DNA of 64,000 nucleotides, from contig NZ_CP065958.1 of the NCBI RefSeq assembly GCF_041270065.1, positions 7,502,001 to 7,566,000 of the forward strand, written 5' to 3'. The DNA comes from Streptomyces fradiae. Lineage in GTDB: Bacteria; Actinomycetota; Actinomycetes; Streptomycetales; Streptomycetaceae. Positions 44,134-52,689 of this stretch are shown piece after piece; the first letter of the stretch is position 1; every line of letters starts with the position of its first letter. A program made the translations under genes and the position numbers. The notes beneath the pieces are model-generated. The model was given only the letters and a program-made list of their open reading frames with translations. It was not told the origin of the DNA and made no database searches.

Positions 44134-45565
44134 AGCAGCTGACGGTGCCCCGGCGGATCGCGTGGCCTCCGGTGTTGCCGTCGTCGGCCCAGTAGACCGG
44201 CTTGGTGCCGCCGACGCACTCGTCGGCGGCGGCGAGCGTGAAGCCCTCGTTGTTCAGGTTGGCCATGCCGGCCGGGCGGTCGTAGACGGCGGCCGGGCCG
44301 AAGGTGCCGCCGGTGCCGATCTTCATCGTGCGGTGCTGGCCGGAGCAGGTGTCGTCGCAAACCAGCCACAGGCGTGCGGCCTGCGCCTCCCACTGCAGCT
44401 CCATCACACCGGACATGCCGCTGCTGAAGCCGGCGACCCGGGTGGCGGCGCCGCCGTCCTCCAGGACGTAGGCGTACACCGAGCCGGTGCCCTCGACGCC
44501 GAGGAAGAAGACGCCGCCGGTGTGCGCGCCGAAGCGACTGGGGTCGTAGGCCGCGCCCGTCGACTCGTCCTTGAAGCCGGCCGCGGTGAGAGTGGCGTCG
44601 GGGATCCAGGTGATCGCCTCGAAGCCGGCGTTGGAGCCCACGGCCGGCAGACCGGCGGTCAGGTTCCACTCCTTCGTGGCGGTCAGCGTTGTGGCGGTGC
44701 CGGAGCCGACCTCGTAACGGAGGACGGAGAGCCGGCTGGTGCCGGACGCGTCGCCGTTGCGCTCGGTGGCGACGTACGCGCCGCCCGTGGCGCCGCCGGA
44801 GGTCAGGGTGACGGCCTCGCTGTCGGGGGAGCCGCTGCCGCCGGGGTAGCGCAGGGTCTTGCCGGAGGTCCAGCCGTTCGCGGTGTCGGGCTTCCAGCCG
44901 CCGGAGCCGTCACGGACGAGCCGCCACAGCTTGCCGGAGTTCTGGGCGCCCCACAGCACGGAGCCCTCCTGGTACAGGCCGCTGAGGTCCGAGCCGAAGA
45001 CGTTGGAGCCGTCGGCCGTCGCCACCGTACTGCCGCCGGGCCAGGCCACCGCGCCCGTACCGCCGCCGCCGGAACCGCAGTCGTTGAGCGCGCCGAGCGT
45101 CAGGGTGGCCCCGTTCACGAAGGCGCCGGTGCCGTCGGGGCAGCGCGACCAGGACGGGGCGGAGTGGCTGCTCCAGGAGAAGCTGTCGACCAGGGTGGAG
45201 CCGCCCGGCAGATAGAGGCGGGCCTTGTCGCCGGAACCGAGACCGAACGACCCGGACACGTCGAACGCGCGGACCGCTCCCGGGGCGAGCGTCGTCCCGG
45301 ACGGCACGGTGAACTTCGAGCTGTTGTTGTCGTCCTTCAGGATCCAGCCCGAGATGTCCACCGTGGCCGTGCCCTTGTTGAACAGCTCGACCGAGTCGTC
45401 GACGCCGCCGGTCGTCACCACTTCGTTGATGCGGATGTCGTCCGCCGGGGCCGCCTGGGCCATGGGCGTGAGCAGGGCCGCGGCGGCGGCCATGGTGGCG
45501 CCGGCGACGGCGACGCGGAGCGGGGCGCGTCGACGACGCCCTCGGGGAGCGCGTACTTCGGGCAC
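44132..45565 (-). CDS. Secreted lamin-tail-domain protein
   Basis: A 477-residue exported protein. After GTG 45565 comes a basic stretch (RGRRRR), a hydrophobic segment and a signal-peptidase-like APMAQA-APA region ending near residue 38. Residues about 40-140 form a lamin-tail (LTD) beta-sandwich: DDIRINEVVTTGG, DSVELFNKGTATVDISGWIL and LAPGAVRAFDV. The rest looks like a beta-propeller resembling the esterase-like part of phytases (SEAVTLTSGG, NAGFEAITWIPD, NLNNEGFTLA). LTD domains may bind cell-surface or nucleic-acid ligands; the function here is unknown. The GTG with AGGACGG upstream is preferred over a longer frame starting at 45658. Confidence 0.78.
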   Translation of the reverse strand: MPEVRAPRGRRRRAPLRVAVAGATMAAAAALLTPMAQAAPADDIRINEVVTTGGVDDSVELFNKGTATVDISGWILKDDNNSSKFTVPSGTTLAPGAVRAFDVSGSFGLGSGDKARLYLPGGSTLVDSFSWSSHSAPSWSRCPDGTGAFVNGATLTLGALNDCGSGGGGTGAVAWPGGSTVATADGSNVFGSDLSGLYQEGSVLWGAQNSGKLWRLVRDGSGGWKPDTANGWTSGKTLRYPGGSGSPDSEAVTLTSGGATGGAYVATERNGDASGTSRLSVLRYEVGSGTATTLTATKEWNLTAGLPAVGSNAGFEAITWIPDATLTAAGFKDESTGAAYDPSRFGAHTGGVFFLGVEGTGSVYAYVLEDGGAATRVAGFSSGMSGVMELQWEAQAARLWLVCDDTCSGQHRTMKIGTGGTFGPAAVYDRPAGMANLNNEGFTLAAADECVGGTKPVYWADDGNTGGHAIRRGTVSC

Positions 45566-45620
45566 GGTGTCCGTCCTGGGAGGAAGGGGAGCGCTGGCTG
45601 GGCGAGACGAGGCTCCCGGC

Positions 45621-45645
45621 CGTTGCCGAACGGCGGTCGGCAACG
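45621..45645. terminator. Hairpin downstream of the alcohol dehydrogenase gene
   Basis: CGTTGCCG, 9-base loop, CGGCAACG is a perfect 8-bp stem 60 bases past the stop of the - strand dehydrogenase gene. Confidence 0.55.
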
Positions 45646-45704
45646 GCCCGGTTGCCACGTGAACGCCTGTCGAACGGAAGTCCCCTGAACCCCCGGTGCG
45701 CCGG

Positions 45705-46742
45705 TCAGGCGGCGGGCCGGACGAAGACCGGCTTCAGATGCTTCTCCGGCAGCGCCTCCGGCAGGTCGTCCCAGTCGAGGACGTGGGAGACGACCCGCTC
45801 GGGGGCGACGGTGCCGGTGGTGGCGAGGGCGAGGGCGTCGGGGATGTGGGCGCGGACGTTGTCGCGGGCGATGCGCAGGGTGACACCGGTCAGATACATG
45901 TCGAGCAGCGGCAGTTCGCCGGGACGGAAGTGGTTGCCGGCCGACTCGCAGATACCCTCGGGAGCCAGGGACCGGACGGCCAGGGCGAGTTGGTCGACCC
46001 GGCCGGTGGCCTCGACGGCGAGGTCGAAGCCGTGCCGGATCGGCTCGATCGCCTCCGCGGTGCGGGCGCCGAACCCCTCGGCGACCTCGCGGTGCCCGGG
46101 GTCGGGGTCGACGTAGAGGACGTCGGATGCGCCGAGGGCCCGGGCGATGTCGCAGACGTACAGGCCGATGCTGCCGCGGGCGACGACCAGGACCCGGGCG
46201 CCGGGGCGGGCCCTGAGGTGCGGTGCGACCAGGCGCCAGGAGAGCGACCAGTTGTCGCTCGCCGAGGCCATCGCGACCGGATCGAGGCCGGCCGGGAGCG
46301 GGACCAGCATGGCGTCCGCGTACGGGACGCGGACCAGGTCGGAGAAGAGCCCGCCCCAGCCGCCGCCGAGCGGCGCGCCGTACATCGCCATGTGCGGGAC
46401 CGAGGTGCAGTGCGCGGTGAGCCCGGCGCGGCAGTGGCCGCAGCCGCCGCAGCTGATGGCCCAGGGCACGACGACCAGGTCGCCGGGGGCCACGGTGGTC
46501 ACGTCGTCACCGACGTCGGTGACGCGGGCGACGCATTCGTGCCCGAGGGCGAACGGCGGCTCCACGCGGTGTTGGATATGCGGCTGCCGCCGCGTGGCGT
46601 GTCCGGCCAGGATCGCGGAGTCCACGTCGCAGGAGGTGGCGGCGACAGGCGCGACGATCGCCGCCCGGTCCGAGCCTAGTTCGGGGTCAGGGGCCTCGCG
46701 CCACTCGACCGCGTGGCGGGCGACATACGTCAGTTCACGCAT
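45705..46742 (-). CDS. Zinc-dependent alcohol dehydrogenase
   Basis: A 345-residue medium-chain dehydrogenase. The catalytic zinc site is visible in ATSCDVD and ALGHECVARV, and the structural zinc site in the Cys cluster CGGCGHCRAGLTAHC. The coenzyme fold contains VLVVARGSIGLYVCDIARALGA, where the usual GxGxxG is RGSIG, and DPDPGHRE. It interconverts an alcohol and an aldehyde or ketone; the substrate is unknown. It overlaps the tautomerase gene upstream by eight bases, so both form one operon under the TetR-type operator pair. Confidence 0.9.
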   Translation of the reverse strand: MRELTYVARHAVEWREAPDPELGSDRAAIVAPVAATSCDVDSAILAGHATRRQPHIQHRVEPPFALGHECVARVTDVGDDVTTVAPGDLVVVPWAISCGGCGHCRAGLTAHCTSVPHMAMYGAPLGGGWGGLFSDLVRVPYADAMLVPLPAGLDPVAMASASDNWSLSWRLVAPHLRARPGARVLVVARGSIGLYVCDIARALGASDVLYVDPDPGHREVAEGFGARTAEAIEPIRHGFDLAVEATGRVDQLALAVRSLAPEGICESAGNHFRPGELPLLDMYLTGVTLRIARDNVRAHIPDALALATTGTVAPERVVSHVLDWDDLPEALPEKHLKPVFVRPAA

Positions 46743-47163
46743 CGGCCGGTCCCTTCGCGAGGGCGACCAGGTCGGCGTAGCGGACGACGGAGCCGCCCGC
46801 GCCCCAGGTGCCGTCCGGCTGCTCGTGCACCAGCACCCAGACGCGCAGGGCCTCGGCCGGGTCGAGTCCGGCGGCCGACAGGACGGTCCGCGTCGCGTCC
46901 TGGACCAGTCCGGCCTTGCGCCGCTCGGAGAGCGCGCCCTGCGGCACCGTCACCTCGACCAGGAACCGGGGAGCGTCGTCCTCGGCGGTGGTCTGGGCGT
47001 CCGCGGGCAGCTCGACGAGGTAGCTCCACGCCTGGGAGCGGAAGAACGCGGTGTCCGGCGCGCCCTCCCAGCGCAGGAGTACGGCCGCGAGCTCGCGCTG
47101 GACGGTGGCGCGGCCCTCGGGGGCGAGGGCGCCGGCCGGGACGGTCAACCGGATCATGGGCAT
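46735..47163 (-). CDS. Tautomerase-superfamily protein with Pro-1
   Basis: A 142-residue fused-type tautomerase-fold protein with two beta-alpha-beta halves: MPMIRLTVPAGAL, and FLVEVTVPQGALSERRKAGL. After removal of Met the N-terminus is Pro, the catalytic base of the 4-oxalocrotonate tautomerase family. RBS AGGAG precedes ATG 47163. It is encoded just ahead of the alcohol dehydrogenase, and divergent from the TetR gene with two operators between. This may be a catabolic or detoxification pair for an unsaturated carbonyl compound (inference). Confidence 0.78.
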   Translation of the reverse strand: MPMIRLTVPAGALAPEGRATVQRELAAVLLRWEGAPDTAFFRSQAWSYLVELPADAQTTAEDDAPRFLVEVTVPQGALSERRKAGLVQDATRTVLSAAGLDPAEALRVWVLVHEQPDGTWGAGGSVVRYADLVALAKGPADA

Positions 47164-47172
47164 GGCTGCTCC

Positions 47173-47223
47173 TATGACGATCGTTATAGACGGCGCTCAC
47201 GGTAGACTATGACGGTCGTTATA
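47173..47223. promoter_or_regulatory. Two TetR-type operators in the divergent tautomerase/TetR promoter
   Basis: TATGACGATCGTTATA (47173-47188) and TATGACGGTCGTTATA (47208-47223) are near-palindromes of 16 bp, 35 bp apart start to start. They lie just before the TetR gene and directly abut the tautomerase ribosome binding site, so bound repressor should block both genes. Confidence 0.85.
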
Positions 47224-47251
47224 TCCAGCGGAGTTCGGAAGAGGTGCGCAG

Positions 47252-47842
47252 GTGACCAGGGGTAGTGCGAACGCGCCGTCGCGCGAGCGGATCGTGGCCG
47301 GAGCGGCCGACATGATCAGCCGGCGCGGACTGAGCGCCACGAGCATCCGGGAGATGGCCAAGCACGCCAAGGCGCCGCTCGGGTCGACCTATCACTTCTT
47401 CCCGGAGGGCAAGCAGCAGCTGGCGGGCGAAGCCGTTCGCTACACCGGGGAGTGGGTAGCCCGCAGCCTGCGCAAGGAGCTGGAGGCGGGGCCGGCCGCG
47501 GGACTCCGGGCCTTCCTCGACCTGTGGCGGAAGATCGTCGTGGACAGCGACTTCCATGCCGGCTGTCCGGTCCTGGCCGTGGCCATCGAGGAGCCCCCGG
47601 CCGACGAGGTCCCGCCCGCCCTGGCCGCCGCGGCCGAGGTCTTCGAGCAGTGGGAGGGCCTGCTTGCCGCCTCCCTGCGGGACCACGGTGCCGGGGAGGA
47701 GCGGGCGGCGCAGCTCGCGACCCTCGTCGTCGCCGCCGTCGAGGGCACGGTGGCCATGTGCCGCGCCAAGCGCAGCACCCAGCCCCTCGATCACGCCGCC
47801 GAACAGCTCCAGGTCCTCATCGCGGCCGCCATCGGCGACTGA
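47252..47842 (+). CDS. TetR-family repressor
   Basis: A 196-residue repressor. The N-terminal helix-turn-helix reads RERIVAGAADMISRRGLSAT, then SIREMAKHAKAPLGSTYHFFPEGKQQL, which resembles the LmrA/YxaF subgroup. The C-terminal domain, with GCPVLAVAIEEPP, is typical of that subgroup and forms the ligand pocket. GTG 47252 follows a GAAGAGG site. Four copies of the same operator lie at 47173-47223 and 48380-48435, so it very likely represses itself, the tautomerase-dehydrogenase operon and the second tautomerase gene. Confidence 0.93.
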   Translation: MTRGSANAPSRERIVAGAADMISRRGLSATSIREMAKHAKAPLGSTYHFFPEGKQQLAGEAVRYTGEWVARSLRKELEAGPAAGLRAFLDLWRKIVVDSDFHAGCPVLAVAIEEPPADEVPPALAAAAEVFEQWEGLLAASLRDHGAGEERAAQLATLVVAAVEGTVAMCRAKRSTQPLDHAAEQLQVLIAAAIGD

Positions 47843-47892
47843 CCGGGGCCGGTGGCCTGGCTTCGAGGTCCGGATCGTCCGGATCGTCCGGA

Positions 47893-48369
47893 TCAGGCGC
47901 CGAGCGCGGCGCGGACGGCCCTGGCCTTCTCCTCGGTGAACACGCCGCTGTCGAGGAGCGGGAGGACGGACAGTACCCCGCCGCGGGAGCCCCAGCTGCC
48001 CTCGTCGATCACGCGGAAGTTGACCCACCAGGCCGGTGACGGCTCCGCGAGGTCGCAGCTCTCGGCCAGCGCGCCGAGGACGCGCTCGATGACGGCCGCC
48101 CTCACCTCCTGGCGCCAGTCGCCGTCCATCACCGCCACGTCGATCACCATGGCGTCGGCGTCGGGGCCCAGGTCCGCGAGGAGCCGCCCGCCGATGGCCA
48201 TCATGTCGGGCTCGCGCTCGACGAAGTGCACCTGGAACCCGACCCGCGCCGCCGGCGCGAACTGCCCCACCTCGGGTACGAGAACGGCGTCCGTCAGGGT
48301 CTCGGCCAGCTTCCGGCGCTGTTCCGGGTTCAGCCGCCCGGTCGGGGTGTTCACGGTGATGATCGTCAC
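47893..48369 (-). CDS. Tautomerase-fold protein lacking Pro-1
   Basis: A 158-residue protein with the two-half tautomerase pattern: TIITVNTPTGRLNPEQRRKL, and AMVIDVAVMDGDWRQEVRAAVIE. The residue after the initiator is Thr, not the catalytic Pro. The start is well supported (GTG 48369 with GGAG six bases upstream), so the loss is real unless the frame is misread. It may be a non-catalytic relative or use a different mechanism. Two copies of the TetR operator precede it. Confidence 0.72.
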   Translation of the reverse strand: MTIITVNTPTGRLNPEQRRKLAETLTDAVLVPEVGQFAPAARVGFQVHFVEREPDMMAIGGRLLADLGPDADAMVIDVAVMDGDWRQEVRAAVIERVLGALAESCDLAEPSPAWWVNFRVIDEGSWGSRGGVLSVLPLLDSGVFTEEKARAVRAALGA

Positions 48370-48379
48370 GACACTCTCC

Positions 48380-48435
48380 TATGACAGTCGTTATAGACGA
48401 CCCTCAGGTTACAGGCATCTATAACGACTGTCATA
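48380..48435. promoter_or_regulatory. Second pair of TetR-type operators, inverted
   Basis: TATGACAGTCGTTATA (48380-48395) and its exact reverse complement TATAACGACTGTCATA (48420-48435) flank the promoter region of the second tautomerase gene. The sequence matches the 47173-47223 pair except at the two central variable bases. Confidence 0.85.
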
Positions 48436-48444
48436 GCGGGGGTG

Positions 48445-48882
48445 TCAGGATGCTGCCGAGACCGACCCGACCAGGTCGCCCACCTTCCCGTCCGGCATGT
48501 CGCGGGCGATGTCGGCCTGGGCGATGATGCCGACGAGGACGTGCCCGTCGATGACCGGGACCCGGCGGATCCGGTGGTCGCTCATCACCCGCAGCACGTC
48601 GTCGGCCGAGTCGTCCGCGCCCACGGTGACGATGTCGCCGCCGGCGAGGTCGCCGGCCGTGCAGCGGGCCGGGTCGATCCCCCGGGCGACGACCTTCAGG
48701 ACGATGTCGCGGTCGGTGAGCATGCCCTTCAGCCGCTCGTCCGGGCCGCAGATGGGCAGGGCGCCCACGTCGAGTTCGGCCATCTTCCGGGCGGCGTCGA
48801 CCACGGACTCGGTCGAGCGGATACAGGTGGCGTCAGGGGTCATCAGATCGCGTGCGGTGTTCATGACCGTGCTCGCTCTCAT
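48445..48882 (-). CDS. CBS-domain protein
   Basis: A 145-residue protein consisting of two CBS motifs, the adenine-nucleotide-sensing module: ARDLMTPDATCIRSTESVVDAARKM with LTDRDIVLKVVA, and VTVGADDSADDVLRVMSDHRIRRVPVID with IAQADIARDMP. With no attached enzyme it probably acts as a soluble energy or redox sensor, like the DrrA/Rv-type stress proteins of actinobacteria. ATG 48882 has GAGGG nine bases upstream; ATG 48864 is also possible and gives a more typical N-terminus. Confidence 0.88.
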   Translation of the reverse strand: MRASTVMNTARDLMTPDATCIRSTESVVDAARKMAELDVGALPICGPDERLKGMLTDRDIVLKVVARGIDPARCTAGDLAGGDIVTVGADDSADDVLRVMSDHRIRRVPVIDGHVLVGIIAQADIARDMPDGKVGDLVGSVSAAS

Positions 48883-49054
48883 GTGGGGGAACCCTCACCC
48901 GGCCGCTGCCCCTGCTCGGGGCATTCATGCGGGCCGTGGCGCGCAGCGGAGCAGGCGGTCGGTGTACGGCGTCGGCACCGCGGTCGCCGAGTCCGTCGGC
49001 CAGGACCGGGCACCGGCCCGGCGCCGGGATCGGGCCGGCTTGTCGGCCTGCCGG

Positions 49055-50947
49055 CTATCCCCACAGCGCGAACACGGCGGTCAGCGCGGCGAGTCCGGCG
49101 AGCAGCCAGGCCACGTAGTCGCCCACGTGCCCCGAATGCTGCCGCCGCACGGCCAGGACCACGGTCCGGTCCAGGGCGTCCGCGCCGGCCCGCGCCGTGC
49201 GGGCGAGCCGGCCGCGCAACGCCGGGCCCCACAGCGCCCCCGCCGCGCAGCCGGCCGCGAGGGCCGTCGAAAGGAGCCCGAACAGGACGCCCGGCAGCGA
49301 CCACGCCACCTCGGGCAGCGGCGCGGTACCCGTGCCGCCGCCGCCCGGGACACCGGTCACCGCCGCCCCGTACCCCGCCGGATCCTGGAAGACCACCGAG
49401 CCCGCCGCCACATAACGCCACAGCGCCGGCACCAGACCCACCGCCAGCGCACCCGCGAGCAGCACGGCCGGCACCACCAGCATCGGCCGCGGCACCTCCC
49501 GGCGCGGGCCGCTGACCTCCGGCTCCTCTCCTGCGCCGGTCGTCTCCGCCCCCGAATGCCGCTCCCGGGGCTTCGTCCCGGCGCCCCCGAACACCCGCGC
49601 CGCGGCCCGCAGCACCGCACCCGCCGTGACCGCCGGTACCAGCACGAACAGCGCCACCAGCCACGGGTCTTCGTGCGCCGCGTGTTCCACCACCGACTTG
49701 CCGAGCCCCGTGCCGAACGGCGGAAGCCCCGCCAGCGCGCACCCGCCCACCGCGAACAGCACCCCCACCAGCGGCATGTCCCGCGCCCGCCCCCACAACC
49801 CGTGCTCGTCGACCGAGGCGTGCCGGTCGAGCAGCACCCCGGCCAGACAGAACAGCGCGCCCTTCACACCGGCGTGCCCGGCCACGTACAGCGCCGTGCC
49901 CGCCGTCGCCTCCGCGTCGAGAATCCCCGCACCGCACAGGAACAGACCCATGTGCCCGACCGTGGAGAAGGCGAGCAGCCGCTTCAGATGCCGCTGCTGC
50001 CAGCACAGCAGCGCACCCGTCAGCGCCGTCACGGTGCCCACCGCGATCAGCGTGCCCCGCATCACCTCGTGCGGGACCCCGCCGGGCCCGGAGAAGACGG
50101 TGAGGTACACCCGCAGCAGCCCGTACAGGCCCAGCTCGACCATCACCCCCGAGAGCAGCAGGCAGACCGGGGTCGGCGCCTCCGCGTGCGCGTCCGGCAG
50201 CCAGAAGTGGAAGGGGACCGCCGCCGCCTTCACGAGCATGGCGCAGCAGAGCAGCGCGGCGGCCGTGGTGACGAGGGCGTCGGCCGGCTGCCCGGCCAGC
50301 TCCCGCGCGATCCCGGCGAACGCGAGCTCGCCCGTCCGCGCGTACAGCAACCCGACCCCGACCAGGGCCAGATAACCGGCCAGCGAACCGGTCACGGCGA
50401 ACGCGAGCGCCCCCTGCAGGGGCCGCGGTTCCTCGACCCGGTACCCCGTCAGGGCATACCCCGCCACCCCCATCAGCTCGAAGAACACGAACGCGTTGAA
50501 CAGATCACCGGTCAGCGCGAACCCCGTGGTCCCCGCCTCGAAGAGCAGCAGCAGCGCCGGGAAGCCGCCACCGTGCCCCCGGGCGCGCTCCGGCTCCTCG
50601 AAGTACCGCCAGGCGTAGCCGAGCGCGGCGAGCACGAGCAGCGCCACCAGAACCGCGAGGCCGAGCCCGAGCCCGTCGGCGACGAGGACGATGCCGACGC
50701 TGCGGCCCTCGACCGGAGTCCAGCCGCCCACCCAGGTCACCGTCCGGCCCGCGCCGCCGGTCGCGGCGGCCAGCCACCAGACCAGACCGAGCTGCCCCGC
50801 CGCCCACGCCGTGGCGAGCGCGTCGGTGCCGGAGCGGGGCAGCCGGCGACCGAGCACGGCGAGCAGCGCGGCTCCCGTCAACGGGCAGGCGACGGCGAGC
50901 GGGAGGAGCTCGGAGGCGGCCAGCGAGGCGGCCGGAGAGACGGTCAC
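49055..50947 (-). CDS. mnhD: Mrp-type antiporter subunit D (NuoN/L-like)
   Basis: The 630-residue proton-channel subunit, with about 14-16 membrane segments. Key antiporter-like features are LTGDLFNAFVFFELMGVAGYAL, with the conserved Glu, MLVKAAAVPFHFWLPDAHAEAP, with the channel Lys, and LKRLLAFSTVGHMGLF. The C-terminal 150 residues are an extension with further membrane helices. It is the last gene of the operon and the only large channel subunit in it. GTG 50947 follows AGGACCC. Confidence 0.88.
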   Translation of the reverse strand: MTVSPAASLAASELLPLAVACPLTGAALLAVLGRRLPRSGTDALATAWAAGQLGLVWWLAAATGGAGRTVTWVGGWTPVEGRSVGIVLVADGLGLGLAVLVALLVLAALGYAWRYFEEPERARGHGGGFPALLLLFEAGTTGFALTGDLFNAFVFFELMGVAGYALTGYRVEEPRPLQGALAFAVTGSLAGYLALVGVGLLYARTGELAFAGIARELAGQPADALVTTAAALLCCAMLVKAAAVPFHFWLPDAHAEAPTPVCLLLSGVMVELGLYGLLRVYLTVFSGPGGVPHEVMRGTLIAVGTVTALTGALLCWQQRHLKRLLAFSTVGHMGLFLCGAGILDAEATAGTALYVAGHAGVKGALFCLAGVLLDRHASVDEHGLWGRARDMPLVGVLFAVGGCALAGLPPFGTGLGKSVVEHAAHEDPWLVALFVLVPAVTAGAVLRAAARVFGGAGTKPRERHSGAETTGAGEEPEVSGPRREVPRPMLVVPAVLLAGALAVGLVPALWRYVAAGSVVFQDPAGYGAAVTGVPGGGGTGTAPLPEVAWSLPGVLFGLLSTALAAGCAAGALWGPALRGRLARTARAGADALDRTVVLAVRRQHSGHVGDYVAWLLAGLAALTAVFALWG

Positions 50948-50963
50948 ACGGGTCCTGAGGGGG

Positions 50964-51317
50964 TCAGCCCCGCAGCCCGGTGAGGGCGTCGGGGTCGGTG
51001 GTGCCGTGCCGCTTGGCGGTCTGCAGCACGAGCGCGAGCAGCAGGGCGGTGAGGGCGGCGCCGACGACCACGTCGGTCAGCGTGAGCGCCTGGGCCACCG
51101 GATCCACCACGGGAGTCCCGGCCGGGATGTCCGTGAAGTACGGCGCGGTGCCGCCGCGCCGGTAGCCGACGGCGAGCAGCAGGACGTACGTACCGGACTG
51201 CACGACCGTCAGACAGCCGACCGCGTGCACCGCGTTCCTGCTGGTGACCAGGCCGTGCACACCGACCAGGAGCATCCAGCCGGCGGCCAGGTACGGCAGA
51301 GCGGACAGGAAGGGCAT
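50964..51317 (-). CDS. mnhC: Mrp-type antiporter subunit C (NuoK-like)
   Basis: A 117-residue protein with three membrane helices: LPYLAAGWMLLVGVHGLV, HAVGCLTVVQSGTYVLLLA and the DPVAQALTLTDVVVGAALTALLLALVL helix, which is the signature region of MnhC/NuoK. The start shares one base with the stop of subunit B (TGATG). It should form part of the membrane proton path next to subunit D. Confidence 0.88.
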   Translation of the reverse strand: MPFLSALPYLAAGWMLLVGVHGLVTSRNAVHAVGCLTVVQSGTYVLLLAVGYRRGGTAPYFTDIPAGTPVVDPVAQALTLTDVVVGAALTALLLALVLQTAKRHGTTDPDALTGLRG

Positions 51318-52042
51318 CAGGACTCGATCTCCAGGGCCTGGTCGATGAAGCCGGCGAGCACGACCACGAGCGCCGAGGCGACCTCCAGGCCCACCGCGGC
51401 GTTGAGCACGGGCACCTGGCCGCCGGAGGCCAGTGCGCCGAAGGTGCCGAGCGGCAGCACGTTCTCCAGGAACGACCCGGCCCGCACCAGACCGATCAGG
51501 CCGAGCAGCGCGAACGCCCCGGCCGCCACCGCCTCGGCGACCTCCAGGACGGCCCGCGGCCGCACCCTCCGCAGCACCCGGTAGTCGGCCGCGAGATACG
51601 CCAGGTGCAGACCGGTGGCGAGGACCACGCCGCCCTGAAAGCCGCCGCCCGGCGTCAGCTGTCCGTGCGCCACCACATAGACGCCGGTCACGAGGACGAC
51701 GGGCAGCAGCACCGTGCCGGCCAGCCGGACCGTCGGCAGCACCCGCCCGGGGCGCGGCGCCGAGACGTGCTCGTCCCGGGTCCTGCGCAGCAGCAGTACG
51801 GCGCCCAGCGCGGCCGTGAACAGCACGAACTCCTCGCCCAGCGTGTCGAATCCGCGCAGGTCGAAGTTGACCGAGGAGACCGTGTTCGCCGTACGCCGCC
51901 CGAGCGCGGCCGCGACCGCCCGCTCGCCGTACGGATGGAACGGGCCGCCCAGCGGCGGCAGTTCCAGGCAGGCGACGACATACCCGGCGGCGAAGAGCAG
52001 CGCCGCCGCCCAGAACAGGCGCACCCGGGCCGCGCGGCTCAC
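51317..52042 (-). CDS. mnhB: Mrp-type antiporter subunit B
   Basis: A 241-residue membrane protein. The C-terminal half carries the MnhB signature LVTGVYVVAHGQLTPGGGFQGGVVLATGLHL. The N-terminal half, with TANTVSSVNFDLRGFDTLGEEFVLFTAALGAV, corresponds to the part often fused to the end of subunit A (the MbhE-like region). It overlaps the small DUF4040-like gene before it by ATGA. Confidence 0.87.
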   Translation of the reverse strand: MSRAARVRLFWAAALLFAAGYVVACLELPPLGGPFHPYGERAVAAALGRRTANTVSSVNFDLRGFDTLGEEFVLFTAALGAVLLLRRTRDEHVSAPRPGRVLPTVRLAGTVLLPVVLVTGVYVVAHGQLTPGGGFQGGVVLATGLHLAYLAADYRVLRRVRPRAVLEVAEAVAAGAFALLGLIGLVRAGSFLENVLPLGTFGALASGGQVPVLNAAVGLEVASALVVVLAGFIDQALEIES

Positions 52043-52383
52043 CCTCCGCCCCCCGAGCCCCTGCCGCCCTCCGGGTTCTTGCCGCTGTCCGGGGCCTCGG
52101 TCTCCTGGGCCGCCCGACGCCGGATCGCCCGCACCGTGAGCAGGATGAGCAGCGGCGTGATCGCGGCACCGACCGCAAGCTGGCTCAGCGCCACGTCGGG
52201 TGCCTGGACCAGCAGGAACAGCACCGACAGGACCAGGCCGAGGGCGCTGAGCACCACCGCCTGCCGCACCGGGTCACGCGTACGGGCCGCCACGGTCGCG
52301 ACCGCCGCCGCGAGCACCACGGCCACGGCGGCGAACACCTCGGCCGGGTTCGGCACCGCGCCCGTGGCCACCGCGCCCGTCAC
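52039..52383 (-). CDS. Small MbhD/DUF4040-like Mrp subunit
   Basis: A 114-residue protein with three membrane helices. The stretch RQAVVLSALGLVLSVLFLLVQAPDVALSQLAVGAAITPLLILLTV includes the APDVALxQ motif of DUF4040/MbhD, which in many Mrp systems is the C-terminal region of the large subunit A. Here it is a separate gene, and the large N-terminal part of subunit A is missing. GTG 52383 overlaps the mnhG stop by GTGA. The Gly-rich C-terminus is hydrophilic. Confidence 0.8.
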   Translation of the reverse strand: MTGAVATGAVPNPAEVFAAVAVVLAAAVATVAARTRDPVRQAVVLSALGLVLSVLFLLVQAPDVALSQLAVGAAITPLLILLTVRAIRRRAAQETEAPDSGKNPEGGRGSGGGG

Positions 52384-52688
52384 GGCGGGTCCTTCCGGGG
52401 GATGCGCCCCTCGTGCTGCGCGGTGCACCGGCCCAGGGCAGGGGCCGTCAGCGCACCCCCGACAGCGACGAGCACCGCCACCACGAGCAGCGCCGCCGCC
52501 CGCCGGCCCGACCCCTCGGCCACCGCGAGCGCGAGGACGACCAGGGGCGCCCCGAGCGAGGTGGCGGGCGACAGGGCGTGCAGCCGGGCGTACGGACCGG
52601 GCAGCACCTGCAGCGCCAGGACCGCGAGCAGCAGCACGGCGACCCCGGCCGTCAGGAGCACGGCCGCGCACACCGTACGGGCGTCCAC
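52380..52688 (-). CDS. mnhG: Mrp-type antiporter subunit G
   Basis: A 102-residue protein with three membrane helices. The VLPGPYARLHALSPATSLGAPLVVLAL stretch matches the MnhG family pattern (PDxxxRLHAxTKAxxLG-like). GTG 52688 begins one base after the subunit F stop, and its end overlaps the DUF4040-like gene. Confidence 0.87.
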   Translation of the reverse strand: MDARTVCAAVLLTAGVAVLLLAVLALQVLPGPYARLHALSPATSLGAPLVVLALAVAEGSGRRAAALLVVAVLVAVGGALTAPALGRCTAQHEGRIPRKDPP

Positions 52689-52689
52689 G

